A DNA stretch of 64,000 nucleotides from Bacteroidia bacterium. Its GTDB lineage: Bacteria > Bacteroidota > Bacteroidia > AKYH767-A > OLB10. Made by a program: the position numbers and the translations under genes. The notes under the pieces were generated by a model. The model saw only the letters and a program-made list of their open reading frames with translations, was not told the DNA's origin and did not search any database. Location: positions 1,069,660-1,133,659 of the forward strand of contig JBAOIA010000012.1 in assembly GCA_037045145.1 (NCBI GenBank), read 5' to 3'. This document shows, in pieces, positions 48,403-56,131 of the stretch; position 1 is the stretch's first letter; each line of letters opens with the position of its first letter.

Positions 48403-48420
48403 TTTTTCAGAGGAGAAAAC
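48403..48420. promoter_or_regulatory. Palindrome 1 (TTTTTC-N6-GAAAAC)
   Basis: TTTTTC AGAGGA GAAAAC. Same half-sites and same central six bases as palindrome 2, 54 bases downstream. Candidate binding site for a dimeric regulator. Confidence 0.5.
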
Positions 48421-48456
48421 AGAAGAAAGCAAGTTGTTTACCTTGTAAAAAGACAC

Positions 48457-48474
48457 GTTTTCAGAGGAGAAAAC
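48457..48474. promoter_or_regulatory. Palindrome 2 (GTTTTC-N6-GAAAAC)
   Basis: GTTTTC AGAGGA GAAAAC, perfect half-sites. Its centre is 54 bases from palindrome 1 and 77 from palindrome 3. Confidence 0.55.
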
Positions 48475-48533
48475 AATGTTAACATAAAACTTTCCCTCTA
48501 TGCATTAGTAGTTGTTGCATAGTATTAAAACAA

Positions 48534-48551
48534 GTTTTTGAGAGTGAAAAC
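48534..48551. promoter_or_regulatory. Palindrome 3 (GTTTTT-N6-GAAAAC)
   Basis: GTTTTT GAGAGT GAAAAC, one mismatch between arms and a different centre. It is the nearest of the three to the SWIB start, about 90 bases upstream. Confidence 0.45.
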
Positions 48552-48640
48552 GGCTGTTAATAAATTCATGTGCCGCATAGTCTGAAAGCGAAAATTATGT
48601 ATTTCATTTGCTCAACAAATTAAAAAAAACAAATTTCAAA

Positions 48641-49018
48641 ATGGCAACTAAAAAAGCTAAAAAGGCACCTGCTAAAAAAGCAGCCCCAAAAAAGAAAGCT
48701 GCTCCAAAGAAAAAAGCAGCAGCTCCTAAGAAGAAAGCAGCTCCAAAAGCAAAAGCTAAAACAAAGCGTACTCCAAATGCTGCATTCATGAAAGCTATGA
48801 CAATTGGCGAAGCACTGCATCCAGTTGTAGGAAGCAAGCCACTTCCACGTACTGAAGTTGTTAAAAAACTTTGGGAATACATTAAGAAAAACAAATTACA
48901 GGATCCAAAAGAGAGACGTAACATCAATGCTGATGACAACTTGAAAAAAGTTTTCGGTGGCAAAAAAACCGTTTCTATGTTTGAAATGACTAAACTCGTT
49001 AGCAAACACCTTTCTTAA
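48641..49018 (+). CDS. SWIB/MDM2-domain protein with histone-H1-like basic tail
   Basis: 125 residues from the ATG at 48641 (MATKKAKKAPAKKAAPKKK); an upstream ATG at 48608 is less likely. The first 45 residues are almost only Lys, Ala and Pro, like histone H1 tails, and the rest is a SWIB domain (LHPVVGSKPLPRTEVVKKLWEYIKKNKLQDPKERRNINADDNLKKVFG). Such proteins occur in chlamydiae and Bacteroidota and are thought to bind DNA in the nucleoid. It has its own terminator and an upstream region with three palindromes, so regulation is likely. Confidence 0.9.
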   Translation: MATKKAKKAPAKKAAPKKKAAPKKKAAAPKKKAAPKAKAKTKRTPNAAFMKAMTIGEALHPVVGSKPLPRTEVVKKLWEYIKKNKLQDPKERRNINADDNLKKVFGGKKTVSMFEMTKLVSKHLS

Positions 49019-49034
49019 TTTCCTGTAAGAAAGA

Positions 49035-49072
49035 AAAAAAAGGGAAGGCTCTCAATAGTCTTCCCTTTTTTT
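49035..49072 (+). terminator. Intrinsic terminator of the SWIB gene
   Basis: GGGAAGGCT and AGTCTTCCC form a nine-pair stem (one G-U) around CTCAAT, with an A-tract before and seven Ts after, 24 bases past the stop codon. Confidence 0.85.
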
Positions 49073-49181
49073 ATGTTTACCCCAGGTCGGCCACTTTGCC
49101 GCCTGAAACGTGAAGAACTATAGAACACTATAGCCAAATACTACCACAAAACATCCTTACATTTAGCTTCTCAAAAAAACA

Positions 49182-49373
49182 ATGACAGAGGCACTCATTC
49201 CCTTAAAGGCCGTTAAGTTTTATCACATATACAACAATGTAGTATGCCGTGAGTTGTTTTTTGAAAGCGATATGGATTACACCTACTTCTTGAAAAAACC
49301 AGACAAGTATGTTACGCCCTTAGCAGAGGTGTATGCATACTGTTTACTGCCAAGAAAGTATCTATATTTATAG
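49182..49373 (+). pseudogene. N-terminal remnant of a Y1 (RAYT-like) transposase
   Basis: 63 codons. VKFYHIYNNVVCRELFFESD and YFLKKPDKYVTPLAEVYAYCLLP match the start of REP-associated/IS200-type Y1 transposases, in which CLLP is normally followed by the NHFHLL metal-binding motif. Here the reading changes to RKYLYL and stops exactly before that motif, so the catalytic core is gone. No rest of the gene is recognisable in the following 160 bases. Confidence 0.7.
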
Positions 49374-49534
49374 GTTGTTCTGTTGTTGGTTACCCCAGTT
49401 CTACTGAAATGTAAAGATATTCTGCCGAGGGAAATGAGTCGTAAGAATGATTCAATTGAGTAAGGAAACACTTTACTTTTATCATTAATTTTGTTGGATG
49501 GAAATAGAATTGGGTTTATAATAATGCTTTACAA

Positions 49535-51106
49535 ATGAATAAGAATCTATATACTCTGCTTTTTATTTTCGGAACATTTATTTCTTATGGCCAGTTTGTT
49601 TTTCAAAAAACCTTTGGAGGTAATAACGGTGATTATGGATATACAGTTATTAATTCAGGTGATGGAGGATTTATCATTGGAGGAAGCCAGGCAAGCTCTG
49701 CTTCGGGTGGAGGATTTCTTGCTAAATTAAATTCATCTGGAGATACATTATGGACAAAGGCGATTTTTCCAACAAATAGTGTTCAGGCAATTGCTAAAAC
49801 TGACGATCATGGGTTTATTATAAGTGGTCAAGCCGGAATGGGAGGGGCATCTAACCAAGGGTTTGGTATTTTTAAAATAGATTCTTCAGGCACAATTTTA
49901 TGGAACACAAACATTATTCGGTCAGGATATATAAATTTTAGTACCTCTGTTTTACAAGCTTATGATAGAAATTACATAGCTGCGGGAACCTCACAGGAAT
50001 TTCAATTTAATAGTTATGATCAGTTTTATGTTACAAAAGTTGATACATCCGGAAATCTATTGTGGGCAAAAGTTTATCAAACTAGTGGTCTTAATTATTG
50101 TAATCAAATAATACAAACCCACGATAGTTGCTTTGTTTTAATTGGTAGTTCAGATTATCCTTCTAACTCTACCAATATAATAAAGATAAATTCAACAGGC
50201 AATGTTATTTGGGCAAAAAATCTTTCATCACCAGGGAATACCTTTATTGGACATTCAATTCAGGAAACCAATGATCAATGTTTTATTATTACCGGGTGGA
50301 ATTTTCAAAATGGACTTTTTGTCTTTAACGCAAGTCTGGTAAAAATTGATAGCACAGGTACTTTACTTTGGGGAAAATCGTTTGGAGGCAACTTTAATGA
50401 TTATGGATTAAGGATAAAACAAACTCCTGACAATGGATTTTTAATTACTGGCTATACAGGAAGTTTTAACTTGAATAATTGGGATTCTTATTTAATAAAA
50501 ACAGATAGTATGGGATCTTTGCTGTGGTCAAAAACTTATGGCGGTTCAGGCAATGAACAATGTTATGATATGGATTTATCATCCGACAGTGGTTGTATCA
50601 TGATTGGGTTCACGTCAAGTTTTGGATTAGGGTATAATGATTGTTATATCATTAAAACTGATTTTATAGGGAATAGTGGTGGCTGCTTTGAATTTAATCC
50701 GCAAACGATTAACGATACAATTAACATAATGTCAAACAACCTGTTTATTCAGGTTCTCAATGAGGGTTATCAATTTCCAGTTGGCGCATTTACATCAAAC
50801 TTTGGAGATGTTAGTGTAGCATGTATGGGTAATGTTGGCGTCAATGATTTCTTTACAGAAACAAAAAATATAATTATTTACCCTAACCCCTCCACAGGAA
50901 TATTTACTTTTTCAAGCTCATATAATTTTGCTAATGCGGCAATAGAAATTTATGATGTGCACGGAGATTGTATTTATTCAGATAATATAATTAATTCTAA
51001 CCAAAAAAAAATATGCATAGATAAAATGGTTGATGGAATTTATTTTGTAAAAGTTAGCGAAGAAGAAAAAAAGTATAGTAGGAAAATTATAATTGAGAAA
51101 GATTAA
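49535..51106 (+). CDS. T9SS type A secreted protein with propeller-like repeats
   Basis: 523 residues. Signal peptide MNKNLYTLLFIFGTFISYGQ. At least six repeats of about 50 residues follow the pattern KTFGGNNxDYG ... DGGFIIGG ... KxDSxGxxLWxK, each probably a propeller blade, found at about 25-390. The last 80 residues are a type A T9SS sorting domain (IIIYPNPSTGIFTF ... RKIIIEKD). Exported to the surface or medium; no function known. Isolated, with a RAYT remnant upstream and a cyclase remnant downstream. Confidence 0.88.
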   Translation: MNKNLYTLLFIFGTFISYGQFVFQKTFGGNNGDYGYTVINSGDGGFIIGGSQASSASGGGFLAKLNSSGDTLWTKAIFPTNSVQAIAKTDDHGFIISGQAGMGGASNQGFGIFKIDSSGTILWNTNIIRSGYINFSTSVLQAYDRNYIAAGTSQEFQFNSYDQFYVTKVDTSGNLLWAKVYQTSGLNYCNQIIQTHDSCFVLIGSSDYPSNSTNIIKINSTGNVIWAKNLSSPGNTFIGHSIQETNDQCFIITGWNFQNGLFVFNASLVKIDSTGTLLWGKSFGGNFNDYGLRIKQTPDNGFLITGYTGSFNLNNWDSYLIKTDSMGSLLWSKTYGGSGNEQCYDMDLSSDSGCIMIGFTSSFGLGYNDCYIIKTDFIGNSGGCFEFNPQTINDTINIMSNNLFIQVLNEGYQFPVGAFTSNFGDVSVACMGNVGVNDFFTETKNIIIYPNPSTGIFTFSSSYNFANAAIEIYDVHGDCIYSDNIINSNQKKICIDKMVDGIYFVKVSEEEKKYSRKIIIEKD

Positions 51107-51737
51107 ATTAATTCCGGTTGTTATACCGTTAAACATGTTTAATATAAAAAGCTAAAAAAAATTGCAGTGTCCAGAGAAATATGATCGGTGCTTTTGAGTT
51201 TTATGACTTCCTCCGTCAGATGCGCAAACGGGCAACCTTAAACGTGAAATATTTTTTTCCTTTAGCATATAGGCCATTATAACACTTTGTTCCTTTATTT
51301 AATGTTTATACATTTGCTTTGCACATTAAGATTCAGAAAAGGGAAGGTAGACTTTCAATTACTCTCCATTCAAGGAAGTTTCTATCCTAAAGTGTGAAAC
51401 TTGATTTTAGAACTTTGTTTTATTAAATCACAACAAAAAAAATAGTGCCTTTAATGAATAAATTGGAATTTATTCTGGCAACGTAGTAGCAGGAATAGTT
51501 GGTGTAAAGAAGTTTGTTTACGCCATTTGAGTAGATGTGGTTAACACAGCGGTACGTATGGAGTAATATGGTGAAGGCGGTAAAGTCAATATTTTTAAAG
51601 CTACTTACGATTTAGTAAAAAATGACGAACAATATATTTTTGAACTTCGTGGAAAAATCGCAGTAAAAGGCAAAGGAGAAGTCGAGATGTAATTTTGTGA
51701 AAAATAGAATTTTTTAAACTTTAAAAAATCTGTAGTA
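51107..51737 (+). other. Gene-free stretch with a cyclase remnant
   Basis: No intact gene. Bases 51462-51692 encode an eroded adenylate/guanylate cyclase end, described separately. The first 350 bases show nothing recognisable. Confidence 0.7.
51462..51692 (+). pseudogene. Remnant of a class III adenylate/guanylate cyclase domain
   Basis: In one frame the bases read IGIYSGNVVAGIVGVKKF, then a TGA where these enzymes have Trp, then VDVVNTAVRME, a TAA, and GGKVNIFKATYDLVKND up to KGKGEVEM. This follows the conserved C-terminal half of class III cyclases (GIHSGPVVAGIVG, WGDTVNTASRME, GKVNIS, RGKxxxKGKG). Two in-frame stops and a base gained after the last Met leave it inactive. It ends about 45 bases before the TPR gene, which suggests an earlier two-gene signalling locus. 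Confidence 0.8.
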
Positions 51738-53753
51738 ATGAAAAATATTAATTTTAAATTATTGATTGTATTAATGTTTTCTGCTTTATGGTTTACATTA
51801 GGATGCACCTCTGAAAAAAAAACCGAAATGCCACCTAAGAAAGGACAAGCACTTGTTGACTCTTTGAAATCCGAATTATTACACCCTCAAACAGACACCA
51901 ACTTGGTTAATATTTACAATGGCTTAAGTGAGCATGCAGGTTGGAGAATGAGTAAAAACGACACTTGTATAGTTTATGCTCAGAAAGCAATGGATTTAGC
52001 CAAAAATATAGATTTTAAAGACGGAATGGCAAGGGCCTACAATAATATGGGAAATGCTTATGCTCAAAAAATCGACCGCCAGGAAGCTCTGAAAAATTAT
52101 TTTGCCGCTCTTGAACTCTATAAAGAAACAGGAAATAAATATTGGCAAGGAAAGGTTTATGTTAATATTGCAATTACCTATGGCGAAATGGCTGATTATC
52201 TTAAGGCCATTGAGTATTACAGAAATGCCATAATTCCCGCAACAAAAGCTGATGACCAAGGGGCACTAGCAGGTGCTTATAGCGGAATCGGGCAAATGAA
52301 TTTGGCACAGGGAGATTTTACCGAGGCGTTGAAAAACTATAGCATTGCCATAAATATTTATAAAAAGATTGGTAAAAAAAGGGAAACAGCAGGTGTTTAT
52401 CAGAATATAGGAGCAGCATATATCTATCAGGGCAATCCAACAAAAGCACTTGAATATTATAAAAACAGCCTGAAAACGGCTGAAGAATTAAATGATAAAT
52501 TTTCTATCGCCAATGCAATAGCACTCATTGGAGATGCCTATGGTTTTCAGGGAAATTACACAGAAGCCCTTAAGGAATTTTATGAATCACTTAAGCTATT
52601 TGAAGAAATAAATGACAAGAGTGGTATAGGTTTTAGTCGTCTGAAAATAGGCCAGGTATGTTTAACGCAGGGTAATTTTTCTGATGCTTTGAAAAATTTT
52701 AACATTTACCTGGATATCGGCAAAGAATTAGAAAGCAAAGAGAGGATTTCATATGCACACCGTATGATTGCGGAAGTATATACACAACAAAATGATTTTC
52801 CCAATGCCCTAAAGAATTATTTAGCTGATCTAAAAGTTGCTGAAGAAATAGGAAACCCATCTGAAATTGCTTATAGCAATATGGGTATAGGAAGTGTGCA
52901 TTATGCACAGTCCGACTTCACCTCTTCCCTGAAATACTATTTTGATGGATTGAAAATATTTGAAACTATTAGAGATAGGGGTGGAATGGCTTCTTGTTAT
53001 ACCGGGATAGGAGCAGTTTATATTCAGCAAAACCGGGCTGAAGAAGCAGAAAAGTGGTTACAGAAAGGCCTTGTAACACATAAGGAAACAGGTAGTAAAG
53101 ATGGAATTAGAGATGCTTATGGCTACCTATCCAAAGCCGACAGCGCTTTAGGCAACTTTAAAGGCGCCTTTGAAAACCACAAAATGTTCATTACATACAA
53201 AGACAGCCTCTTCAACGAAGAAAACACCAAAAAGCTAACTCAGGCAAGCATGCAATACGAATTTGATAAGAAGCAAATTGCTGATAGTTTAAAGTTTGCA
53301 CAGGAAAAAGAACTTGGAGCAGTTAAGTTGCCGAAACAAAAAGCAATTACGTACGGTGGTTTTGCAGGAATAGCCATCACCATTGTATTATTGTTTTTTG
53401 TTTATCGCAACTACAGCAAACAGCGCATCGCCAATCAAAAACTAAAAGAAGCACAGGAGCAATTAATAAGGAGCGAAAAAATGGCAGCATTTGGTGTGAT
53501 GGCTTCACGCATTTCGCACGAAATACAAAACCCTTTGAATTTTGTAAACAACTTTTCTGAGCTTGCGGAAGAAATGGTAAATGATATTGTACAAAATGGC
53601 AATGAGAATGAAAGAAAGGAAACAGCAGCAGATCTGATAAACAATCTCCAAAAAATAAAACAACACGGGAAGCGCGTTGATGCTATTATTAAGCAACTGC
53701 AGGAACATACCAATAAAGGAACAGCTCACGAATACTTTGAAACGAAACAATAA
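51738..53753 (+). CDS. TPR lipoprotein sensor with histidine-kinase dimerisation helix but no ATPase domain
   Basis: 671 residues. Lipobox LGC at Cys23. About ten tetratricopeptide repeats (GNYTEALK, GDFTEALK, GNFSDALK style) fill residues 65-490. A membrane helix at about 537-556 leads to a coiled coil and a HisKA-type helix with SRISHEIQNPLNF (His594). The protein then ends in EYFETKQ after about 78 more residues, without the HATPase_c domain (N, G1 and G2 boxes) expected. So it may be truncated, or signal by pairing with a separate kinase. A cyclase remnant lies upstream and a RAYT remnant downstream. Confidence 0.85.
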   Translation: MKNINFKLLIVLMFSALWFTLGCTSEKKTEMPPKKGQALVDSLKSELLHPQTDTNLVNIYNGLSEHAGWRMSKNDTCIVYAQKAMDLAKNIDFKDGMARAYNNMGNAYAQKIDRQEALKNYFAALELYKETGNKYWQGKVYVNIAITYGEMADYLKAIEYYRNAIIPATKADDQGALAGAYSGIGQMNLAQGDFTEALKNYSIAINIYKKIGKKRETAGVYQNIGAAYIYQGNPTKALEYYKNSLKTAEELNDKFSIANAIALIGDAYGFQGNYTEALKEFYESLKLFEEINDKSGIGFSRLKIGQVCLTQGNFSDALKNFNIYLDIGKELESKERISYAHRMIAEVYTQQNDFPNALKNYLADLKVAEEIGNPSEIAYSNMGIGSVHYAQSDFTSSLKYYFDGLKIFETIRDRGGMASCYTGIGAVYIQQNRAEEAEKWLQKGLVTHKETGSKDGIRDAYGYLSKADSALGNFKGAFENHKMFITYKDSLFNEENTKKLTQASMQYEFDKKQIADSLKFAQEKELGAVKLPKQKAITYGGFAGIAITIVLLFFVYRNYSKQRIANQKLKEAQEQLIRSEKMAAFGVMASRISHEIQNPLNFVNNFSELAEEMVNDIVQNGNENERKETAADLINNLQKIKQHGKRVDAIIKQLQEHTNKGTAHEYFETKQ

Positions 53754-53832
53754 TAGTACCTGTAGCACAATCAATAACAACTAAGACTTTGTTGCGCCCC
53801 TAGAGCAAACAATGAAGTCTTTTCTCCGTCCA

Positions 53833-53865
53833 TTCAAAGTCTCCCGCATTTCAGGGGACTTTGAA
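53833..53865. repeat. REP-like hairpin left of the RAYT remnant
   Basis: TTCAAAGTCTCCC pairs with GGGGACTTTGAA (one extra base). The same core recurs inverted at 54397-54411 on the other side of the transposase remnant, as REP sequences do around RAYT genes. Confidence 0.65.
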
Positions 53866-53938
53866 ATTATAAAAAAGCATTAAAGGGATAATACGTTTTT
53901 ATGAATATAGAACTTACGTGGAATATAATTTCACATTA

Positions 53939-54352
53939 TGACTTCACGTAGAAAATATGATGAGCAGGTAGTAATGTTTTATTACACCATTACCTGCTTT
54001 GCATGGATGCCGATATTTGAGATTGCAAATTTTTATGATGTTTGTGGCAAACGGCAAATGATTTTTGGCGTACGAAGTGGTTAAAAGATTAAAGGAGTCA
54101 GGTAGATTTGATTTATTGTTGAAAATGGAACAAGTCGTTCCTAAAGAACAAGCTATAGACGGTAAGTTGCATCACGTATTTGAACAATCGTTTGACTGTA
54201 ACACATGGTATACGAAAAAGTCTATGAAACAAAAGTTAGATTACATACATCACCATCCCTGTGCAAAAAAGGAGAATTTGGTAAATGAGTTTACCGATTA
54301 CAAACATTCAAGTGTAGGGTTTTATGAACTTAATTTGTCCGAGTTTATGTAG
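53939..54352 (+). pseudogene. Internally deleted and frameshifted RAYT/Y1 transposase
   Basis: From 53939 one frame reads MTSRRKYDEQVVMFYYTITCFAWMPIFEIANFYD, the start of a Bacteroidota Y1 transposase. After GKRQM the sequence continues in another frame as LAYEVVKRLKESGRFDLLLKMEQ ... VFEQSFDC ... KLDYIHHHPCAKKENLV ... HSSVGFYEL, the family's C-terminal half. The central part with the HxH metal motif is missing. It is flanked by REP-like inverted sequences. Confidence 0.75.
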
Positions 54353-54396
54353 TTGATGAGGTCACTGAAATGGAATGGTAAGTAGCAATTACTGTA

Positions 54397-54411
54397 TTCA
54401 AAGTCCCCTGA
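54397..54411. repeat. REP-like half-repeat right of the RAYT remnant
   Basis: TTCAAAGTCCCCTGA is the reverse complement of TCAGGGGACTTTGAA at 53851-53865, giving inverted termini about 580 bases apart. Confidence 0.6.
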
Positions 54412-54625
54412 CTTCAGCTGTCAGACGGTGTCAGCGCACCAAGGTAAAATCCCCCTCAGTTTGCCAAGTTACTTAACTTTTAAAAATTCAAACATATAAG
54501 GTAAAATATATGCCCCATAATTGTTACGAATCTTTGCGAGTACTCAAAACAACAGTATATTTCAAATAAGGGAAGGAAGATTTTTGGGAGTGGTTGGCGA
54601 CAACACCAAACACAGGGGAAAGAAC

Positions 54626-54654
54626 GTAAACACTAAACGAGTCTAAGTGTTTAC
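54626..54654. repeat. Perfect 9-bp inverted repeat upstream of the array recombinase
   Basis: GTAAACACT (54626-54634) and AGTGTTTAC (54646-54654) around an 11-base loop, 220 bases before the recombinase. Could be a regulator site or a recombinase-binding site; no T-tract follows, so it is not a terminator. Confidence 0.6.
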
Positions 54655-54745
54655 TACTTTGCAGTGTCGGTCGGACCCACCACTTGCTTACAATCATGGA
54701 AAAGGAATCTCTATTTATTTAGCTCAAAACTTGAAAAAATATATT

Positions 54746-54762
54746 TACATTTGCCATTGGCA
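54746..54762 (+). promoter_or_regulatory. Weak promoter element with overlapping palindrome before the recombinase
   Basis: TACATTTG (54746-54753) fits TAnnTTTG, with TTG at 54731 but too close for the usual spacing. A TGCCATTGGCA palindrome (54752-54762) overlaps its end and could be an operator. Confidence 0.3.
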
Positions 54763-54873
54763 TGGGGTTGTTTTGTCAGAACCCCAAAAATAAACCTTAG
54801 GGGAAAACTATAACATGCCCTTTTTATTGAGCTATATTGAACAGATGTGATTTATTAGTATTTATTAGCTATC

Positions 54874-56013
54874 ATGGATTTATCAATTAAAGTTAGAAAG
54901 GTTGTTCATAATAACGAGAATCGTATTATTATTTCTTTTCCTTATGAAGAAGAGCTAGTTTTATTGATAAAAAAGTTTGAAGATGCTCGATGGAGTAAAA
55001 CGCACCGTGCATGGCATATTCCACAGAATAAATATAATATATCGGATATTTTTAAGGTATTTAAAAATAAGGCGTGGGTTGATTACAGAGATTTTTCGAG
55101 AAAAGATGTGTTAGATACCACTGTTGAAAGTGGTAAAAGAGGTGCAAAAACAGTTTTAGAAGAAAAAATAAGTGCTGAAGCCATAGAAAAAATTGAAAAA
55201 TTCAGGTTTTGGCTTCATTCCAGAAGATACAGCCCAAGTACTATTAACACCTATTTAGATTCTATAAAAACCTTTTTGCGATTTTATGCTTTTAAAAAGA
55301 TTCAGGAGATTGATAATAATGATTTAATTCGATTTAATAATGAATACATCTTAGCTAATAATTATTCTGCATCGTTTCAAAATCAAGTAGTGAATGCGGT
55401 TAAACTTTTTTTTAAAACGATAGAAAATTCTCCTTTAGATATAGATGCCATACCTAGACCAAAACGTGCGAAAAAGTTACCTAATGTACTTAGTAAGGAA
55501 GAAGTAAAAGCTATACTTGACACACCCACAAACATTAAACACAAAGCTATGCTTAGTTTAATATATGCTTGTGGATTAAGGTGCGGAGAAATACTTAGTT
55601 TAAAGCCAAATGATATAGATTCTAAGAGAAATATACTTCATGTTAAAAATGCTAAGGGGCAAAAAGACAGAATTGTGCCACTGAGTGAAAAGATTATTGT
55701 TTTGTTGAGGGAGTATTATAAGGCCACAAAACCCAAGTATTATTTATTTGAAGGTCAAACTAAGGGTAATAGGTATGATGCAAGGAGTTTGCAAAATGTG
55801 TTAAAACAAAGTATAGCTAAAACAAAAATTACAAAACCGGTTACTTTACATTGGTTAAGACATAGTTATGCCACGCATTTGCTGGAAAGCGGTACCGATT
55901 TAAGATATATACAAGAGATTTTAGGACATAACAGCAGTAAAACAACAGAAATTTATACCCATGTAAGTACCAAAAGTTTACAACAAATTAAATCGCCATT
56001 TGATTTTTTATGA
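54874..56013 (+). CDS. Tyrosine recombinase of the cassette array
   Basis: 379 residues. An N-terminal module (1-75, SFPYEEELVLLIKKFEDARWSKTHRAWHIP) resembles the arm domain of many Bacteroidota integrases. A SAM-like core-binding domain spans about 100-185. The catalytic domain holds Arg236, Lys261 or Lys264, His326-x-x-Arg329, His352 and the nucleophile Tyr361, so it looks active. It ends IKSPFDFL, recalling the VRSPLDxL end of IntI, but the region between Lys264 and His326 has no room for the extra IntI helix. It is followed in the same orientation by cassette-like genes and attC-like palindromes, so it is the likely recombinase of the array. Confidence 0.88.
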   Translation: MDLSIKVRKVVHNNENRIIISFPYEEELVLLIKKFEDARWSKTHRAWHIPQNKYNISDIFKVFKNKAWVDYRDFSRKDVLDTTVESGKRGAKTVLEEKISAEAIEKIEKFRFWLHSRRYSPSTINTYLDSIKTFLRFYAFKKIQEIDNNDLIRFNNEYILANNYSASFQNQVVNAVKLFFKTIENSPLDIDAIPRPKRAKKLPNVLSKEEVKAILDTPTNIKHKAMLSLIYACGLRCGEILSLKPNDIDSKRNILHVKNAKGQKDRIVPLSEKIIVLLREYYKATKPKYYLFEGQTKGNRYDARSLQNVLKQSIAKTKITKPVTLHWLRHSYATHLLESGTDLRYIQEILGHNSSKTTEIYTHVSTKSLQQIKSPFDFL

Positions 56014-56028
56014 ATAAAAAAACAGAAA

Positions 56029-56120
56029 ATAACCAGATAAGAATAAAACGCCAATTTATGGCTACAATCTACCCAATTTGGGTAGATAAGCGAAAGTTTT
56101 ACTCGTATATAAGCTAGTTA
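56029..56120. other. Candidate primary attachment site (attI-like)
   Basis: Between the recombinase stop and the first cargo gene. It starts ATAAC (56029-56033) and ends GTTAT (56117-56121). A perfect 9-bp inverted repeat, ATCTACCCA / TGGGTAGAT, lies at 56067-56087. It is the first GTT core in the array, and cargo gene 1 starts 15 bases after it. Confidence 0.45.
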
Positions 56121-56131
56121 TAGGTGATTTT

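Larger units (their letters stand above)
48238..48640. other. Gene-free region upstream of the SWIB gene
   Basis: About 400 bases without a gene. Its notable content is three palindromes of the form GTTTTC-N6-GAAAAC at 48403, 48457 and 48534, listed separately. The region presumably holds the promoters of both divergent genes. Confidence 0.6.
53754..54873. other. Gap holding a RAYT remnant, REP hairpins and an integrase upstream region
   Basis: Contents: REP-like hairpin 53833-53865, transposase remnant 53939-54352, matching inverted half-repeat 54397-54411, a 9-bp inverted repeat at 54626-54654, and a weak TACATTTG promoter element at 54746. No intact gene. Confidence 0.7.

Noticed and set aside
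48604..49005. Open frame of 133 codons antisense to the SWIB gene
   Set aside because: It mirrors the Lys/Ala codon bias of the real gene (giving an Ala/Phe-rich string) and has no family features.
51594..53780. Antisense frames inside the TPR gene and its surroundings
   Set aside because: They are shadows of the TPR coding frame with no recognisable motif.
54412..54475. Sequence resembling an IS21-type end (GTGTCAGCGCACC, then GTAAAATCCCCC)
   Set aside because: No istA/istB genes and no second end in the window; too weak to call.
54626..54654. 9-bp inverted repeat as a terminator
   Set aside because: The stem is A+T-rich with an 11-base loop and no T-tract; better as a binding site of unknown role.
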